64,000 nt of DNA, taken from assembly GCA_003184365.1 (NCBI GenBank), contig NKYR01000147.1:18504-82503 (forward strand), in the 5' to 3' direction. Shown here in pieces: positions 45,823-57,023 of this stretch. Source of the DNA: Evernia prunastri (taxonomy: Eukaryota; Ascomycota; Lecanoromycetes; Lecanorales; Parmeliaceae). The first letter of the stretch is position 1. Each line of letters begins with the position of its first letter. A model generated the notes under the pieces. It did no database searches and was not told the DNA's origin. It was given only the letters and a program-made list of their open reading frames with translations. Both the position numbers and the translations under genes were made by a program.

Positions 45823-48800
45823 TCATGTTAGTGCGAATAGATCACCCAAGCTGCCATAGTGCGAGGCCGTTTTCCAACTGGATGGCCTCAACTGAGGTTC
45901 TACTTCTGTCAATTCCGAGAGCTGAGGCCGAGAATCCCAAACCTCGTATTGTACACTTTTGGCGGAAGGTGAATGAGGGTCTGCAAGTTCAAGAAGAGAA
46001 TGCCTGCTGTCACGTCCTAACGTATGCGACGATGTCATGTCCTTTGCACAACGGATTGATGGTACCGGTTGAGCATTTCGTTGTATCGGACAGGGTTCGC
46101 GAGATGTGACACTATCCCCTGAGCCTGCTACGTCTGAGCCTGAATCCGTCTCATCTGCGTCCTCCACTTCGATTGGCCCATCGGGAATGGACCCTCCTGG
46201 TAATGTTGGGGGTGGATCTCGGTTCCAGATACCCCTAGACTCAAAGCTCTCATTCCGCGCCGAGAATGCGTCCGATACCGGGAGCCAGGGTTCGACATGA
46301 CTGGGCTCTACTTCTGATACCGGCCCTTCCGAAGTACGCCTCAAGCTATGAAGTCGCTTCTCCAGCTCAGGTAGTCCGTATTCTTGACACTGCTCTATTC
46401 CAATATCGAAATCCACATACGTGCCTTGATGCTTCTTACTTCCCCGCACGATCGTGTACTTCTCAGAAGCCAGCCACTTTCTGAGATCTCTTACTGTATG
46501 TCTTGAACGGCCACTAAGTTTGGCAATGTGGGAGGCGTTGATTCTAAAGTCTGACCTTCGAACCATAACAGGGCTAGGAAAATCTGCGATTTCAATGAAA
46601 CCTGAAAGCTCTGGTTCTTTTGCTGGTTCTTTTGCTGGTTCTTTTGCCGGCTTCTTTGCTGGCTCTTTTGCTGGCTCTTTTTCTGGCTTCCAGCTACGCA
46701 AGTCCCTCTCCAACTCGCGCAGACCGTACCTCCGACACAACTCTACCCCAATCCAGAAATCCACATATAAACCTTTGTATCTGAACTCTCGCCTGATCTC
46801 GAATATTTCAGTGTGCGGCTGACCGGATGCTTGTAAAATATCACTAACTCTGATTCGAAAGTCGGACTTTCGCACCAGGACAGGTTGAGTAAGTGTATTA
46901 GTTACGAAGAATCCAGAAAGCGGCTAGGCGAAGTAATTGTGAATAGACCCTTATGCAAACCAAGGGCGATGTCATACCTGCTTGGGAACGCTATTAATGT
47001 TTTCTATAGGCTCGCTGTAGTCACTACGCTGGATTTCCAGCCCATATTCTACTAATGGCTGCAGCTTCTGCTCCAGTCCGAAATGCTTTCAGAGTATTTG
47101 TCCGTGTTCGAAGCTAACCCAAGAGCTTGAAGAAGCAATACCTGCTAAAGGTGGAAGGACCTCGACCTTGATACTTTGTTGCATCAGCTGCAGGAGATGT
47201 TCAATAGCACTGGGATTCTTGTTAGTCAGTGTCAGTATCTGACTTGCGTTGAGAAGGCAGTCTTCTTTTCGCATAAGCACAATTTTGTCTTCAATCTTTA
47301 TCTGAACATGTCTGCCGTCAAAGTCGGTTACCTTGACAAAGACCGGTCAGCATGCGTGACATGTCTGACGGGCTCATTGAGGATGGTGTACTTTGGCTTT
47401 ACCCTCGTTCTCGCCGTCCAGATTTCCTCCGTCCAGATTCCCTGCCAGTATTGTTCTCACATTACCACGAATGCTGGGCTTTGACGAAGGCGTCTCGACC
47501 TCCCTTGGACTCACTTCCGCTGTTGGGGCAGACGCCCTTCCCAAAGGAGACCTCGTCCGGTTTTGTGTGGATTTCCGCGTGACTTGTCTCGTAATACGGG
47601 ACACTCTCGGGATAGGCTCCACAGCTTGAGTGAGGCTTGCAACGTCTGTCGCCAATGGTCCCTTGCTGAGGTCCAGCTGCGGTATCTGACGAGGCTGTGC
47701 GGCAGGGTTGTGTTCCTTACGGTTGGTGCTGATGCTACGCTTGTTCTGCTCAGAACCCTGCTCATAGTTTCGAGGGTTGGACGGCTTAGAAGGATCTTCA
47801 CCAGCTTCGAACGAGACCGATGCTCGTGACCGTTTTGACTGTCCTCTTCCCCGAGCATCGTCCGAGGCAGATTGGACTATTTGCTGCCGCCGCCGCTTAC
47901 TTAGCGTTGACTTGGAAATGTCTCCAGATTGAGGATCCCAGATTTGTGTAGCTCCCTGAATATGCTGAAGGGATCGTTGAGATGCACGATTATAAAAATG
48001 AATTCCGTCTCGAAGATCACGCTTCGAGGGAGCAACTTCAGTCGTTTCCGATGCGCCTCCTATGTCGCAGAATCCTGCATTTTGAAGGGGTTGCGTTATG
48101 ACGGATTTGATCCTCGTGACGTCGTCTTGACCGGCTATCTTCCCTGTAGGAGTTGTAGGTCCAATGTCGACAGTTGGGATTTCGTGAAATCCTAAACGAT
48201 ACACTTCCCCCAAGCAATCACTTGCAGACCCCCGGTGTCGATAATCTATCCTCAGCATCTTGGTTGAGATGAGATCCATCAAAGTGTCCCCTTCTCCTTC
48301 CCCTTCCTCGGCTTTTTGGATAATATCTCGACACCAAGGCTTGCCCTTGCGCTCTCGCGTTGGCTGAGGAAGACCGTATGCGTATTCTAACACGACCACT
48401 CCTAGTGACCATATGTCAACCGTAGCTGTGTAATAATTACGTCCCCAAATCTCGGGAGCGGCGTATTCATTTGATCCGCAGAAGGTTTTTAAGGAAGAAT
48501 CGTTCTTTGCCAATCCGAAGTCGACGAGCTTGATAACGAAGGGCATTCGAGACCGAATGAGAATGTTTGCCGGCTTGATGTCTCGATGCGCCAGAGGCGG
48601 AGAGTGGGAATGTAGGTAGTCGAGAGCCTGAAGTCCTTGAAACAGAATTTGGAGGGTCTCTTCTTCGGTGATGAAATCTTGGCAGGCTANTGTCGACAGT
48701 TGGGATTTCGTGAAATCCTAGACGATACACTTCCCCCAAGCAATCACTTGCAGACCCCCGGTGTCGATAATCTATCCTCAGCATCTTGGTTGAGATGAGA

Positions 48801-50129
48801 TCCATCAAAGTATCCCCTTCTCCTTCCCCTTCCTCGGCTTTTTGGACAATATCTCGACACCAAGGCTTGCCCTTGCGCTCTCGCGTTGGCCGAGGAAGAC
48901 CGTATGCGTATTCTAACACGACCACTCCTAGTGACCATATGTCAACTGTAGCTGTGTAATAATGACGTCCCCAAATCTCGGGAGCGGCGTATTCATTTGA
49001 TCCGCAGAAGGTTTTTAAGGAAGAATCGTTCTTTGCCAATCCGAAGTCGACGAGCTTGATAACGAAGGGCATTCGAGACCGAACGAGAATGTTTGCCGGC
49101 TTGATGTCTCGATGCGCCAGAGGCGGAGAGTGGGAATGTAGGTAGTCGAGAGCCTGAAGTCCTTGAAAAAGAATTTGGAGGGTCTCTTCTTCGGTGATGA
49201 AATCTTGGCAGGCTAAGCTTCCAAGAGGCAGATATTCCATCACCAGCAGAGGTTTCTGCTCCTCCGAGAACTTCACGAATTTCACAATATGCTCCTTTGC
49301 GAAAAGTCAGACAGCGATCGATCGTTAGATCAATAATCACACTCACGTGTGAAAGACTCATCAAGATGTCAACCTCCTTCTTCCAATTACCGTGGTGGAA
49401 CTTTTTGGCAGCGTGCACGTCGCCCGTGCTTACATCGACGGCCTTATAGACCGTGCCAAAGCCACCGCGTCCGAGCTCTTCTTCCAAGAGATAGATAGGC
49501 TCTTGTCTGGGAGAATGTTGGGCAGTGAGCACCGCGGTCGTTTGCTGGCTTTCCATGTCTAGCTGGCTGAATGGGGGGAATGCGTTTCGGCGTTCTTCAA
49601 AGTAAGCGTCACGTTGTGCCTCGTACTCAGCCCGGTAAGTTCCGTGTTTGGGCCACTTGACCTTGAAGATCAGATCATCTTTACCCAGTGTGATTTTGAT
49701 ATTCTGGTATGTGCCGAAGAGGATCCAGGTGAATTGGTTTCGACGAGAAGGGTCCTCGCCATTGTAATCGACTTGTGCTTTTTTTCGAGCTATATTCTTG
49801 AATACAACCTCTCCTCGTTCGTTGAATGTGATGTAGAATTGTTGACCGCTGAATCCGGCACCTCGCTCGCCCAGGAAGACATCGCAGATTTGTGGATCAC
49901 TTCCGAACACAAAGCCTTTGTCGAGGTTCTTCGGCTTGTCGTCAAAGGTCAATTGTATTTGAGACCCAGGTTGGTCTATAGCGGGGGTACTTTCTCGACT
50001 TGAAATATCCACTATAGACTCAGACGCAGGGAGGCATCGATCTTGATTTTGCGGTCTATTCCAGGCTCTTTCGGCTGTTGGACTGACTGCCTCCAGTGTC
50101 ATGATGAGTCTCGGGTCTTTTTCGTCCAT
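45823..50129 (-). pseudogene. FHA - Ser/Thr kinase - triple KilA-N protein, copy C (interrupted as assembled)
   Basis: Reading 5' to 3': exon 49347-50129 encodes an FHA domain (residues about 58-157) and the kinase G-loop (LGRGGFGTVYKA, Lys in HAAKKF). The exon from 49294 encodes the rest of the kinase (HRDIKPANIL, DFGLAKN, APEIWG). A disordered basic linker follows, ending at 47392. After a spliced intron (47332-47391) comes a KilA-N/APSES-like domain (VTDFDGRHVQIKIEDKIVLM, SWVSFEHG). Exon 45823-46923 carries two more KilA-N-like domains (VRKSDFRIRVSDIL...GLYVDFW and VRRSDFRINASHIA...GTYVDFD) separated by EPAK repeats. Two breaks: an N at 48690 with about 520 bases duplicated around it, which puts the kinase out of frame, and a premature TGA near 47090 inside the first KilA-N where copy D has TGC. 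The first break is probably assembly; the second looks real. Homology extends end to end with copy D. Confidence 0.75.
48167..49214. repeat. Tandem ~520-bp duplication around an N, inside the kinase gene
   Basis: 48167-48689 and 48691-49214 are the same segment, beginning tgtcgacagttgggatttcg and ending tcttggcaggcta. They differ by a handful of substitutions, for example aaacg/agacg, gtgtc/gtatc and ggata/ggaca. One N (48690) separates them. This is the pattern expected where two overlapping contig ends from slightly different copies or haplotypes were joined. Confidence 0.85.
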
Positions 50130-50656
50130 CTTGAATTTTCGATTGGAAAGAGTTAGAATGATGAACTACCCTCAGCGGATGATTATTTACGAGGACAGAT
50201 TCTTGCGATGATAAATCTCTTATCTACCCAGCCTCTTCCCGCCCTTCCTGCTGTAGTGGTAGACGGCAACGACAGTTGCCACGACACTTCAGTACGAGCA
50301 TGGAGGGTTTGATTGGCTCCTCTAGCGCCCACCATATCGAAGGATTTCACCCTCGAGCCAATCTGAATCCGTGCAAACAGCCAGATTTTGATGTGTGACC
50401 AAACTTTATTAAATGACTGGATCAAAGGTCACCACACCATCTTTCAGGCTTGGCTGTAAACGCCCCGCACTTGTATATTATGAGTCATAGGATGTTGCCC
50501 GTTTCAGGATCGCACTCTAGTGCAGAAGACGATTGGCTGAGATGTTACCCGTGCGCCGATCGCTTTGTCAGCAGCTTTACTTTCCACTGCTCCACTGCTT
50601 CACCGATTCTCATTTTCACATCTCTGAGTACGACAGCGTCCCCTTCTTCATCCACC
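50130..50656. promoter_or_regulatory. Shared divergent promoter of the kinase-KilA-N and coiled-coil genes
   Basis: 527 bases separate the start codons of copy C (minus) and copy A (plus). A homologous flank, including a gaggagccaatcaaac word (a CCAAT box) and the conserved leader around the first ATG, lies upstream of copy B at about 36600-36980. This shows the promoter was duplicated with the gene. Confidence 0.65.
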
Positions 50657-53040
50657 ATGAAGGTTTTCGCAAAAGATTTGTGCAAGCCGGAAGTCGTTGC
50701 GGCGATCGCGAGAATCAGGTGAGAAAGATGGGGTTTCTCACCCTGGATAGTCGTGCTGATGTCCTTTTTCTTCGTAGGTTCTTTGAAATAGAGGATAGGC
50801 CGAACGTGACTACAGAGATGTGGGAGAAATTCCGGTAAGAAGTGTGATTTGGGAGACCCGAATCTCTCAGATCTGAGATCGTGAAACTAACACTCCGTTC
50901 TACTCCCAGAGACATGACCCATAATGTGCACCACACCCAACCTGTGGATCCAGAATACCTTGAAGCGAAACTTCGGTGAGAAGACTTCAAACTCCTAGTC
51001 TCGATCAGTCCTCTCAACATGGACCATCATACTGACGCTTCAAGAAAATTTAGAAACTGCTCGCCCAGATTGAGTGAACCTCCAACCCCTCCCCCTGATT
51101 GCTCCCCTAGCTTGAGCCAAACTCCAATCGAAGACCCCGAGGAAGAGTTAGAGCGGTATAAACTTGAAGCCAAGCAAGCGTACGATACCCTGATACAGAT
51201 GGGTGGGAGACCGACTCGTCCGATCCGACCAACACCGCCCTGGACGAAGGTCCCTGTCGGGGGAGAAATTTGGTACCGATATACTGAACAATACGAGGAG
51301 CTTTTTTACGACAGCTGGTATGGCTATAAACCAGGTCCCAATAATTCTTTGACGGAGGCCGATTTTATTGGGGGGCACTGGTTCCAAGAAAGAGGTCGAT
51401 GCAATGAAGAACTACGACGGTGGCAGGATTTTCTCGATGCTCAGCAACGGAAACGTGAGCATCATCCAGAATTTGCAAGACAGGAGGACATGGAACGGCA
51501 GCGGTACCCGCACGATCCACAGCTCACAGCAAGCTTGAAGAAGTTGAAGGACTGGAAAGAGTATCAGGCCTATTTTCAACGGGGAATCGACCGGTTGAAG
51601 AGGGGAATGGAAGGGGCCCGACGAGCGGTGGAAGCAATACAACGGACAGATCCTGAACTGTACGTGAACAAGCGTGGGAGGGACGACAAAAGGGACTGGC
51701 TGGACGCAATAGAAAGACAGCGGGAAAAGCTCCCAGCGGAGGAGAAACGGTTGGAATGGGTCAAGAAGCAGCTCTCAGCAGTTCTTTCGGAATGCGCTGC
51801 GTCATTGATGGAATTACCGATATCTCGTCGTCAGATGGAGGAGAGGAGCGAGCTGGAAGCGAAACAAGTCTATAACACCCTGATGGATACGGGTGGGAGG
51901 CCAAGTCGTCCAATCCGGCCGGTGCCTGATATTCATGATGGCGAACACACGGATGAACATGTTCACGCCCTTTGCCACTGGGAGGGTGAATGGAGTCAGT
52001 TCGAGGAAGAATTGAGGGAATGGAAGAAATTTCTGGACTATCGGCAAAAGAAAGAAACGGATGGGAAAACGGAGGTGCAGCTGGAAGAACGACAATCTGC
52101 AGAGAGCCCGACCCAAGTGGATCTCTGGAAAGACTATCGGACCTACCTACATCTGGAGGTCGAAGACACTAAGCAGTGGGTGGAATTCTGGCAGCAGCAA
52201 GTGAAACACTTCCAGCAAGAAGAGGATGTCTACGCTCGACAGGGGACGGATGATGTTGCATACCGAATGCATTCCGAGGCTGAAAATATGCAATCGCATG
52301 TAGAGGAGGCACGAAAGCAAGTCGGGCCTGCAGAGATGCGTTTGGAGTGGGTAGAGCAACAGCTTTCAGCCCTTCTCGCGGAGTGCGCCGTCTCGGCGAC
52401 ACAGATGTCAACATACGATCGTCTGGAGGTTCAAGCCAAGCTACCGAAAAGAGCATCAAGGTCAGGTCAAACCACGCTCAAGGATCTTAGATCTAACCGA
52501 TCTGATAAATCGGCCCCGCGAAATAATCACGACAACAAGAAAAATCGTGCTTCAGCAAAATCTGCGCTTGGTCCAATCCATTCATCAAAAGTATCAAAAG
52601 CCGCCGGAAGGAAAACACCCCGCCCCCAACGACCGTCAAAGATCCCCGCAGAGCGTGACGATGGTCAAAACCAAGGCCATAACATAACCATATCACCACC
52701 TCCGCCTGCCAATGTTGCTCCGCGCAGAAGCCGCCGGTTATCTACCAACCAAAGGAGATCCGCTGCATTAGAAGCGGATTTAGCTGCCGATCTGGGGAGA
52801 AATGCACAACCCCAACCTACCGAGGTCATGCTGCGCAGAAGCGATCGGATATCGAAACAGAAAGAGAGGATGAGCACATCAAATTCTAGTGCGGCGTTGA
52901 GCTCAGCTCCGTTCCCACGGTCCAAACCTAAAGGTCGCGTTGCAGGTACTAAACCAGACAGGAGATGGGGGAAACCGCGTGGAATATCGAAGACGCAAGG
53001 AAGGGATCTTTCACGGAAGAGGGCTGAGATCCATACTTAA
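50657..53040 (+). CDS. Coiled-coil protein, copy A (726 aa), unknown function
   Basis: Exons 50657-50718, 50778-50834, 50910-50975 and 51045-53040 give 726 residues, with intron positions and phases identical to copy B. Opening MKVFAKDLCKPEVVAAIARI, then short exons with EMWEKFRDMTHNVHHTQPVD. The body has two related helical units, each beginning with a (G)GRPxRPIRP(T/V)P motif, rich in Trp, Glu, Lys and Arg and ending RLEWVEQQLSALLAEC. The C-terminal 200 residues are basic and disordered, with APRRSRRLST and RRSDRISKQKE repeats typical of DNA- or chromatin-contacting tails. No known family recognised. Divergent from the FHA-kinase-KilA-N gene across a shared promoter. The two may work together, but this is inferred only from arrangement and co-duplication. 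Confidence 0.82.
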
Positions 53041-53053
53041 GGATGTGGTCACT

Positions 53054-53314
53054 TCAGTTTACAACAGCATCATGATTCAGTAGCATCTGCACCTCTTTCT
53101 CATGACCTCCATATGATGCCGCCTGCAGTGCGTTGCCATAGTGTCCACCTTGCGCGTTGATATCAGCTCCTTTATCGAGCAGCATTTGCACCTCTTTCTC
53201 ATGACCTCGGAATGACGCCACCTGCAGTGCGTTGCCATACTCTCCACCTTGCGCGTTGATATTTTTGGAGACGCTAGACCTAGATGTAGGTGGGTGCTGA
53301 GGGTAGGTGATCAA
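53054..53314 (-). pseudogene. Ankyrin-repeat fragment
   Basis: Two and a half ankyrin repeats of the NLR type (INAQGGEYGNALQVASFRGH, then EVQMLLDKGADINAQGGHYG) with no start and no remaining partner domain. The reading frame ends at 53054, 14 bases after the coiled-coil gene on the other strand. Confidence 0.8.
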
Positions 53315-53345
53315 GCTGGAGGGGACAGGACCCCGCTGACCGCGC

Positions 53346-53790
53346 TTAGGCTATTGTCGACGCGAACCGATCCGACTCTAAGTGGCCCGGTATCTTTAAG
53401 TCCACTACCGGCATGGCCTTCTTCGGGACGCCCTTCCGGGGAGCGGACGGGCTGAACCAAACTGAGATGCTCCAGGCTGCTCAGAGTCAATACAAGGAGG
53501 GTCAGGTCCAGGGGGCGGTTCTGAACATTCTCGGCCCCGGTAATGAAAGTCTGACGGACTTGATGACGTTCTTCTTCGAAACAAGGCAAGAGAAGAACAA
53601 GGCTCGTGTAGCCTGTTTCTTCGAGCAAAAGCCAAGTAACGTCGGCGCCATCCTCCGTGGGAGCCGGATACAGGTATGCGGGAGGAAGTCATCCAGTGCG
53701 CAGCTGATGTGAAACTAAGAGATTTGTGGTCAACGAGAGTTCGGGGTGCCTCGATCAGAGCGAGTCGACGGATAAATACTCCCTTTCGCG
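53346..53790 (+). pseudogene. NLR-type alpha/beta hydrolase fragment
   Basis: Frame AIVDANRSDSKWPG, then GMAFFGTPFRGADGLNQTEM, is spliced across a gtatgc...aag intron (about 53672-53718) to FVVNESSGCLDQSESTDKYS. These blocks are the distal half of the SesB-like hydrolase found at the N-terminus of fungal NACHT/ankyrin proteins. The nucleophile half is missing at the left junction. At 53790 the sequence switches directly into the captain relic on the opposite strand. Confidence 0.75.
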
Positions 53791-54118
53791 GGTTTGATCC
53801 ACTCGTGATACTTGTCGTAGGAGAGCGCGGTGTCGGCCGCGATGGCACAGCCCCTGGAGGATTGCATAGGCGCACGAAACAACGGTACGTCGAGTATGTC
53901 CTCTTTCCACGGGATTGGTTGACAGTTCAGTCCTTTTAGGACCCCAAGGGTCAGAACCGTCTTGGGGTTTGTATTCGGGAAAAGGTAGGCGTCGTCGTCA
54001 CAGGCGAGGCCGATGACATGGGATATGATACAAAAGAGGGGATTGGTATCGATAAAGAATGTGTAGGTTTTCCTGCATGCCTGTCAGATTGATGGACCTG
54101 ATTTCTTGACGGATTTGT
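53791..54118 (-). pseudogene. Captain (DUF3435) relic
   Basis: Reverse complement closely matches captain positions about 29230-29550, including the intron 3' part (CTGAC...gcatgcag) and the coding block TFFIDTNPLF, GLACDDDAYLFPNTNP, ADTALSYDKYHEWIK. Catalytic segments on both sides are missing. It is a remnant of a second captain, in opposite orientation to the intact one. Confidence 0.85.
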
Positions 54119-54231
54119 CCAACTAGTTGATTCCAATTCCTCCTTCCTTTCCGAAGCAGGGATTATGGTCAGTGGCCTAACAACGTTCGTCTAACTCTAA
54201 AGCTTCCACTGACAGATATCTTCCTATTAAG

Positions 54232-54450
54232 CAGGACGCGCAAAAGTCGCTGACGCCGCTGGGTGAAGTCGAAAAGCGTTTCCCTCCGCGTAGCTCCTTA
54301 TGCTTGCATCGACTCGTCAAACGCGCCAACTTCGTATGCAGCCGCTGTAGCCTTCAAAAGACGTCAAAGTTAGTGGCCTACGCTAATGACAAATGGGAGG
54401 AACCTTTATGTAATGGCTGCTATGGGAATATCCAGTCTCAGAAAGAGTGA
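54232..54450 (+). pseudogene. Cys-rich zinc-ribbon protein fragment
   Basis: 72 codons without a start: SLTPLGEVEKRFPPRSSLCL, then NFVCSRCSLQKTSKLV and EEPLCNGCYG. The two CxxC pairs suggest a zinc ribbon. The layout resembles short conserved fungal proteins of unknown function that I recall but cannot name. No start codon is visible upstream, though a spliced 5' exon is possible. Confidence 0.5.
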
Positions 54451-55059
54451 AGGCAGAGCACGGAAATTCTTTTGTCGAGTTTGTCTTTGGGATAATTTCC
54501 TACACCTGTTATGTTGAGATACAGTTTCATCGGCGCCTCTCAATGCCCAATGTTAAGACTGGGGAGGCTTCTGCGGGGAGAGTCACACAAAATACTAGTC
54601 AAATAGTCGAAGGACGGCAAAGAAGTGTGAGCCCATCAGGTCCGGTTGTGACGCTCCTGTCTCGGGGTGATACCTTGTGTCACAGGTTGACCCGACCGTG
54701 CGATATGCTGAGCGTAGTGCGGCAACTCTCGGCTAGCGGGGATATTGTCTTGCTATTCTGGACTCGCCGGACGTTATTGGGATTGGTTGGCCTGCAGGTT
54801 TTGCGTGTGACAATGCATGGACAGTCATACTGGACTTGATTTCGATCGCATAATCACCAGCTGGAACCCGGCTTACTAGAGAACTCGGAAATCGCGAGGC
54901 GTTGAAGTACACCGAAAGTCCAGTATTTCAGGAGCAGTTCCATAGGGGTGTCCAAGCGACTGTCTCTTATACCGGACCGGCAGTGAGTTCAGACTCTGAT
55001 AATGATTGTTCTAAATAGCGAGGATTTTGAGACACGGCTGACAATATAGAGCGGAGTAA
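54451..55059. other. No gene recognised
   Basis: One plus-strand frame (54447-54839) without recognisable motifs. Position suggests debris between two gene fragments. Confidence 0.4.
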
Positions 55060-55443
55060 CTATCCACGGCTCGGCCCGTCGACCAAGATCTGGCTAATTA
55101 TAGATCGAGTATCGTCCCCTCGATCAAGAGATCTCTTCCAGGTCCGGTTCAGGACGTTGGAATAGCCTCGAGACGAGATCATCCAGTTCGGCGGTGGGAT
55201 TTGCCGTGTTTTGGTAATGGTGATGCCAGCGAATTGGGCCAGTGGGAATTCCTCGAGAAGACTGTAATCCAGGGTTGAGCTTGAAAGGTCATACTCAAGC
55301 AAGTAAGTTAAACAAATCTGTGCAATTTCGGCATGTGCCATAACGCTGGCTAAGCTGAATACTGCAGCCTTCTGAGGCTGGATCCGTTCGGATTCCAAGT
55401 ATTCCTGAACCGAGAAATGAGCAATTCGAACGGTCGGTGTCAA
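55060..55443 (-). pseudogene. NACHT/ankyrin (NLR) protein fragment
   Basis: VRIAHFSVQEYLESERIQ and VMAHAEIAQICLTYLLEYDL are the characteristic blocks of the winged-helix region after the NACHT domain and before ankyrin repeats in fungal NLR proteins. No NACHT Walker motifs upstream and no ankyrin repeats directly downstream. The frame ends in unrelated sequence near 55060. Confidence 0.8.
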
Positions 55444-57023
55444 CTATTGTGATGTACGAATGCACTCATTTTTCAACAGTAATAAGCCTGGACCTTCTTA
55501 TTGGTGCTTATATTCGGTCAAGTCGTGCCAATATGAAGCTGAACGAAGCACCTAATTCCAACGAACTCTATCCACTAAACTTACGCTGCCCAATAGAAGA
55601 TAGGCGATGCTAGTTTCACTTGTTCACCCTTACTATGCCCACATTGGACATTCGGTGGATCGTCGCCACATTCCTGGTCTATTCAAAGATGGTAATGAGA
55701 TACCCCTTCACATTCTGGCTAGGGCTCGAGTAACATATCGTGTAGCTCCTGCAGAGGCGTGACAACTTATTCCTTTTGTCGCGTAGGAGCTTGCCATTTG
55801 ATACCTGCTCGTGACATCTGCTGCTTAAAGTTCCGAGCCCAATCTTGATCCCCCATCTCCTAAATCAATCCCTGCCGACTGACAAGTAAATCAACTTCTA
55901 CCAATTGACCAAAGTAATGAGAAATAGATCCCAATGCGAACGAAATGTCCATGTTGGTTCCCTCGTCAAATCCGGCTTGTCAGGTTCCGGTCGGAGTCTT
56001 CGCTGGCATGCAAGGTACCGCAGGCGTATTTGCGGGCCCTCTTTTCAAGTTGGGACGAGCTCCTGCTTCTCCGGTTCCGTTGAGGCCCCCTCCATCTGAG
56101 TAAATGCGAAGTAGTCTTCTAGTCTCATCCTTCGCTAGCTTAGCTGTGACGCCAGTTCGATTCAGCTGAAACTAGATACTGAAGGGATAAAAAGCAATTC
56201 CTTCTGATTGGCTGGCTTAGAGCAGCCGCAGTTGATTAAAGTAGGTGATACCTTAGTGTGGGTAAAAGCACCTTAGGTAGGCCGAGCCAGTGTTATAGTT
56301 GCCCCGCATACCTACGGCAAGGATATGACGTCACTGCCAGGCAGGCAATTGATGACACCTTGGTATTCTTATAAGAATAGTATCAGTGGCCAGACACTTG
56401 ATTTTGACAGGGGATTAGTTGTCAGAGCGCGGTCACGAGTTTTGACGGCCATGGGCATATAATGGTGAAAATTGGAGTTGGAGGAAAGTGCTCACTGCCA
56501 CTGCTTAGGTGTGCTCTACACTTGAGGTTCCAACCCTTTATCGAGCCCCCTAGCAGTAGCTTTTACATGTGGACTCGTATTCGAAAAGGAGCTTGGACGG
56601 GTGGGGCGGCTCCCGCGGATGAGCTTAGCAAACATTCCAGAATTTGACCTAACAAGGAAGTAGAAGGAACGACGCCCGAAAGCTTGCCATCTGTAGATTG
56701 AAAGCCCTCGTCAACCAAGTTCTTGTACAATAAAAACAAACAACTCGACAAGTACCAAGGTTGGAATTTGCAAGGCGACTATATATGTATTCCATGGCAT
56801 AGAGTTAGTTATTCCCCATCAGCTATATAGCAGCTGATGGTCCCTACATGGATTCTATATGCTATTCATCATCACCACTGCTATGCCCCGTGGAGATTCG
56901 GCACGTGGTGAAAAAGCATCTGGCTCTCCGCGGAGTCTTGTCGTATGAACTCTAATTGCGTCTGCGGTGGTCGGTTTCCGTCTCGTTTGACTGCCGCATC
57001 TGTGGTCCGATCTCCCGTCACAA
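55444..57023. other. No gene recognised
   Basis: 1.6 kb with short frames only. The last 100 bases form the 5' flank of the P450 piece. Confidence 0.45.

Noticed and set aside
51019..51044. Upstream ATG 51019 as start of the coiled-coil gene
   Set aside because: Comparison with copy B shows three short 5' exons with conserved phases and the shared acceptor 8 nt after a CTGAC branch, so the ATG lies in an intron.
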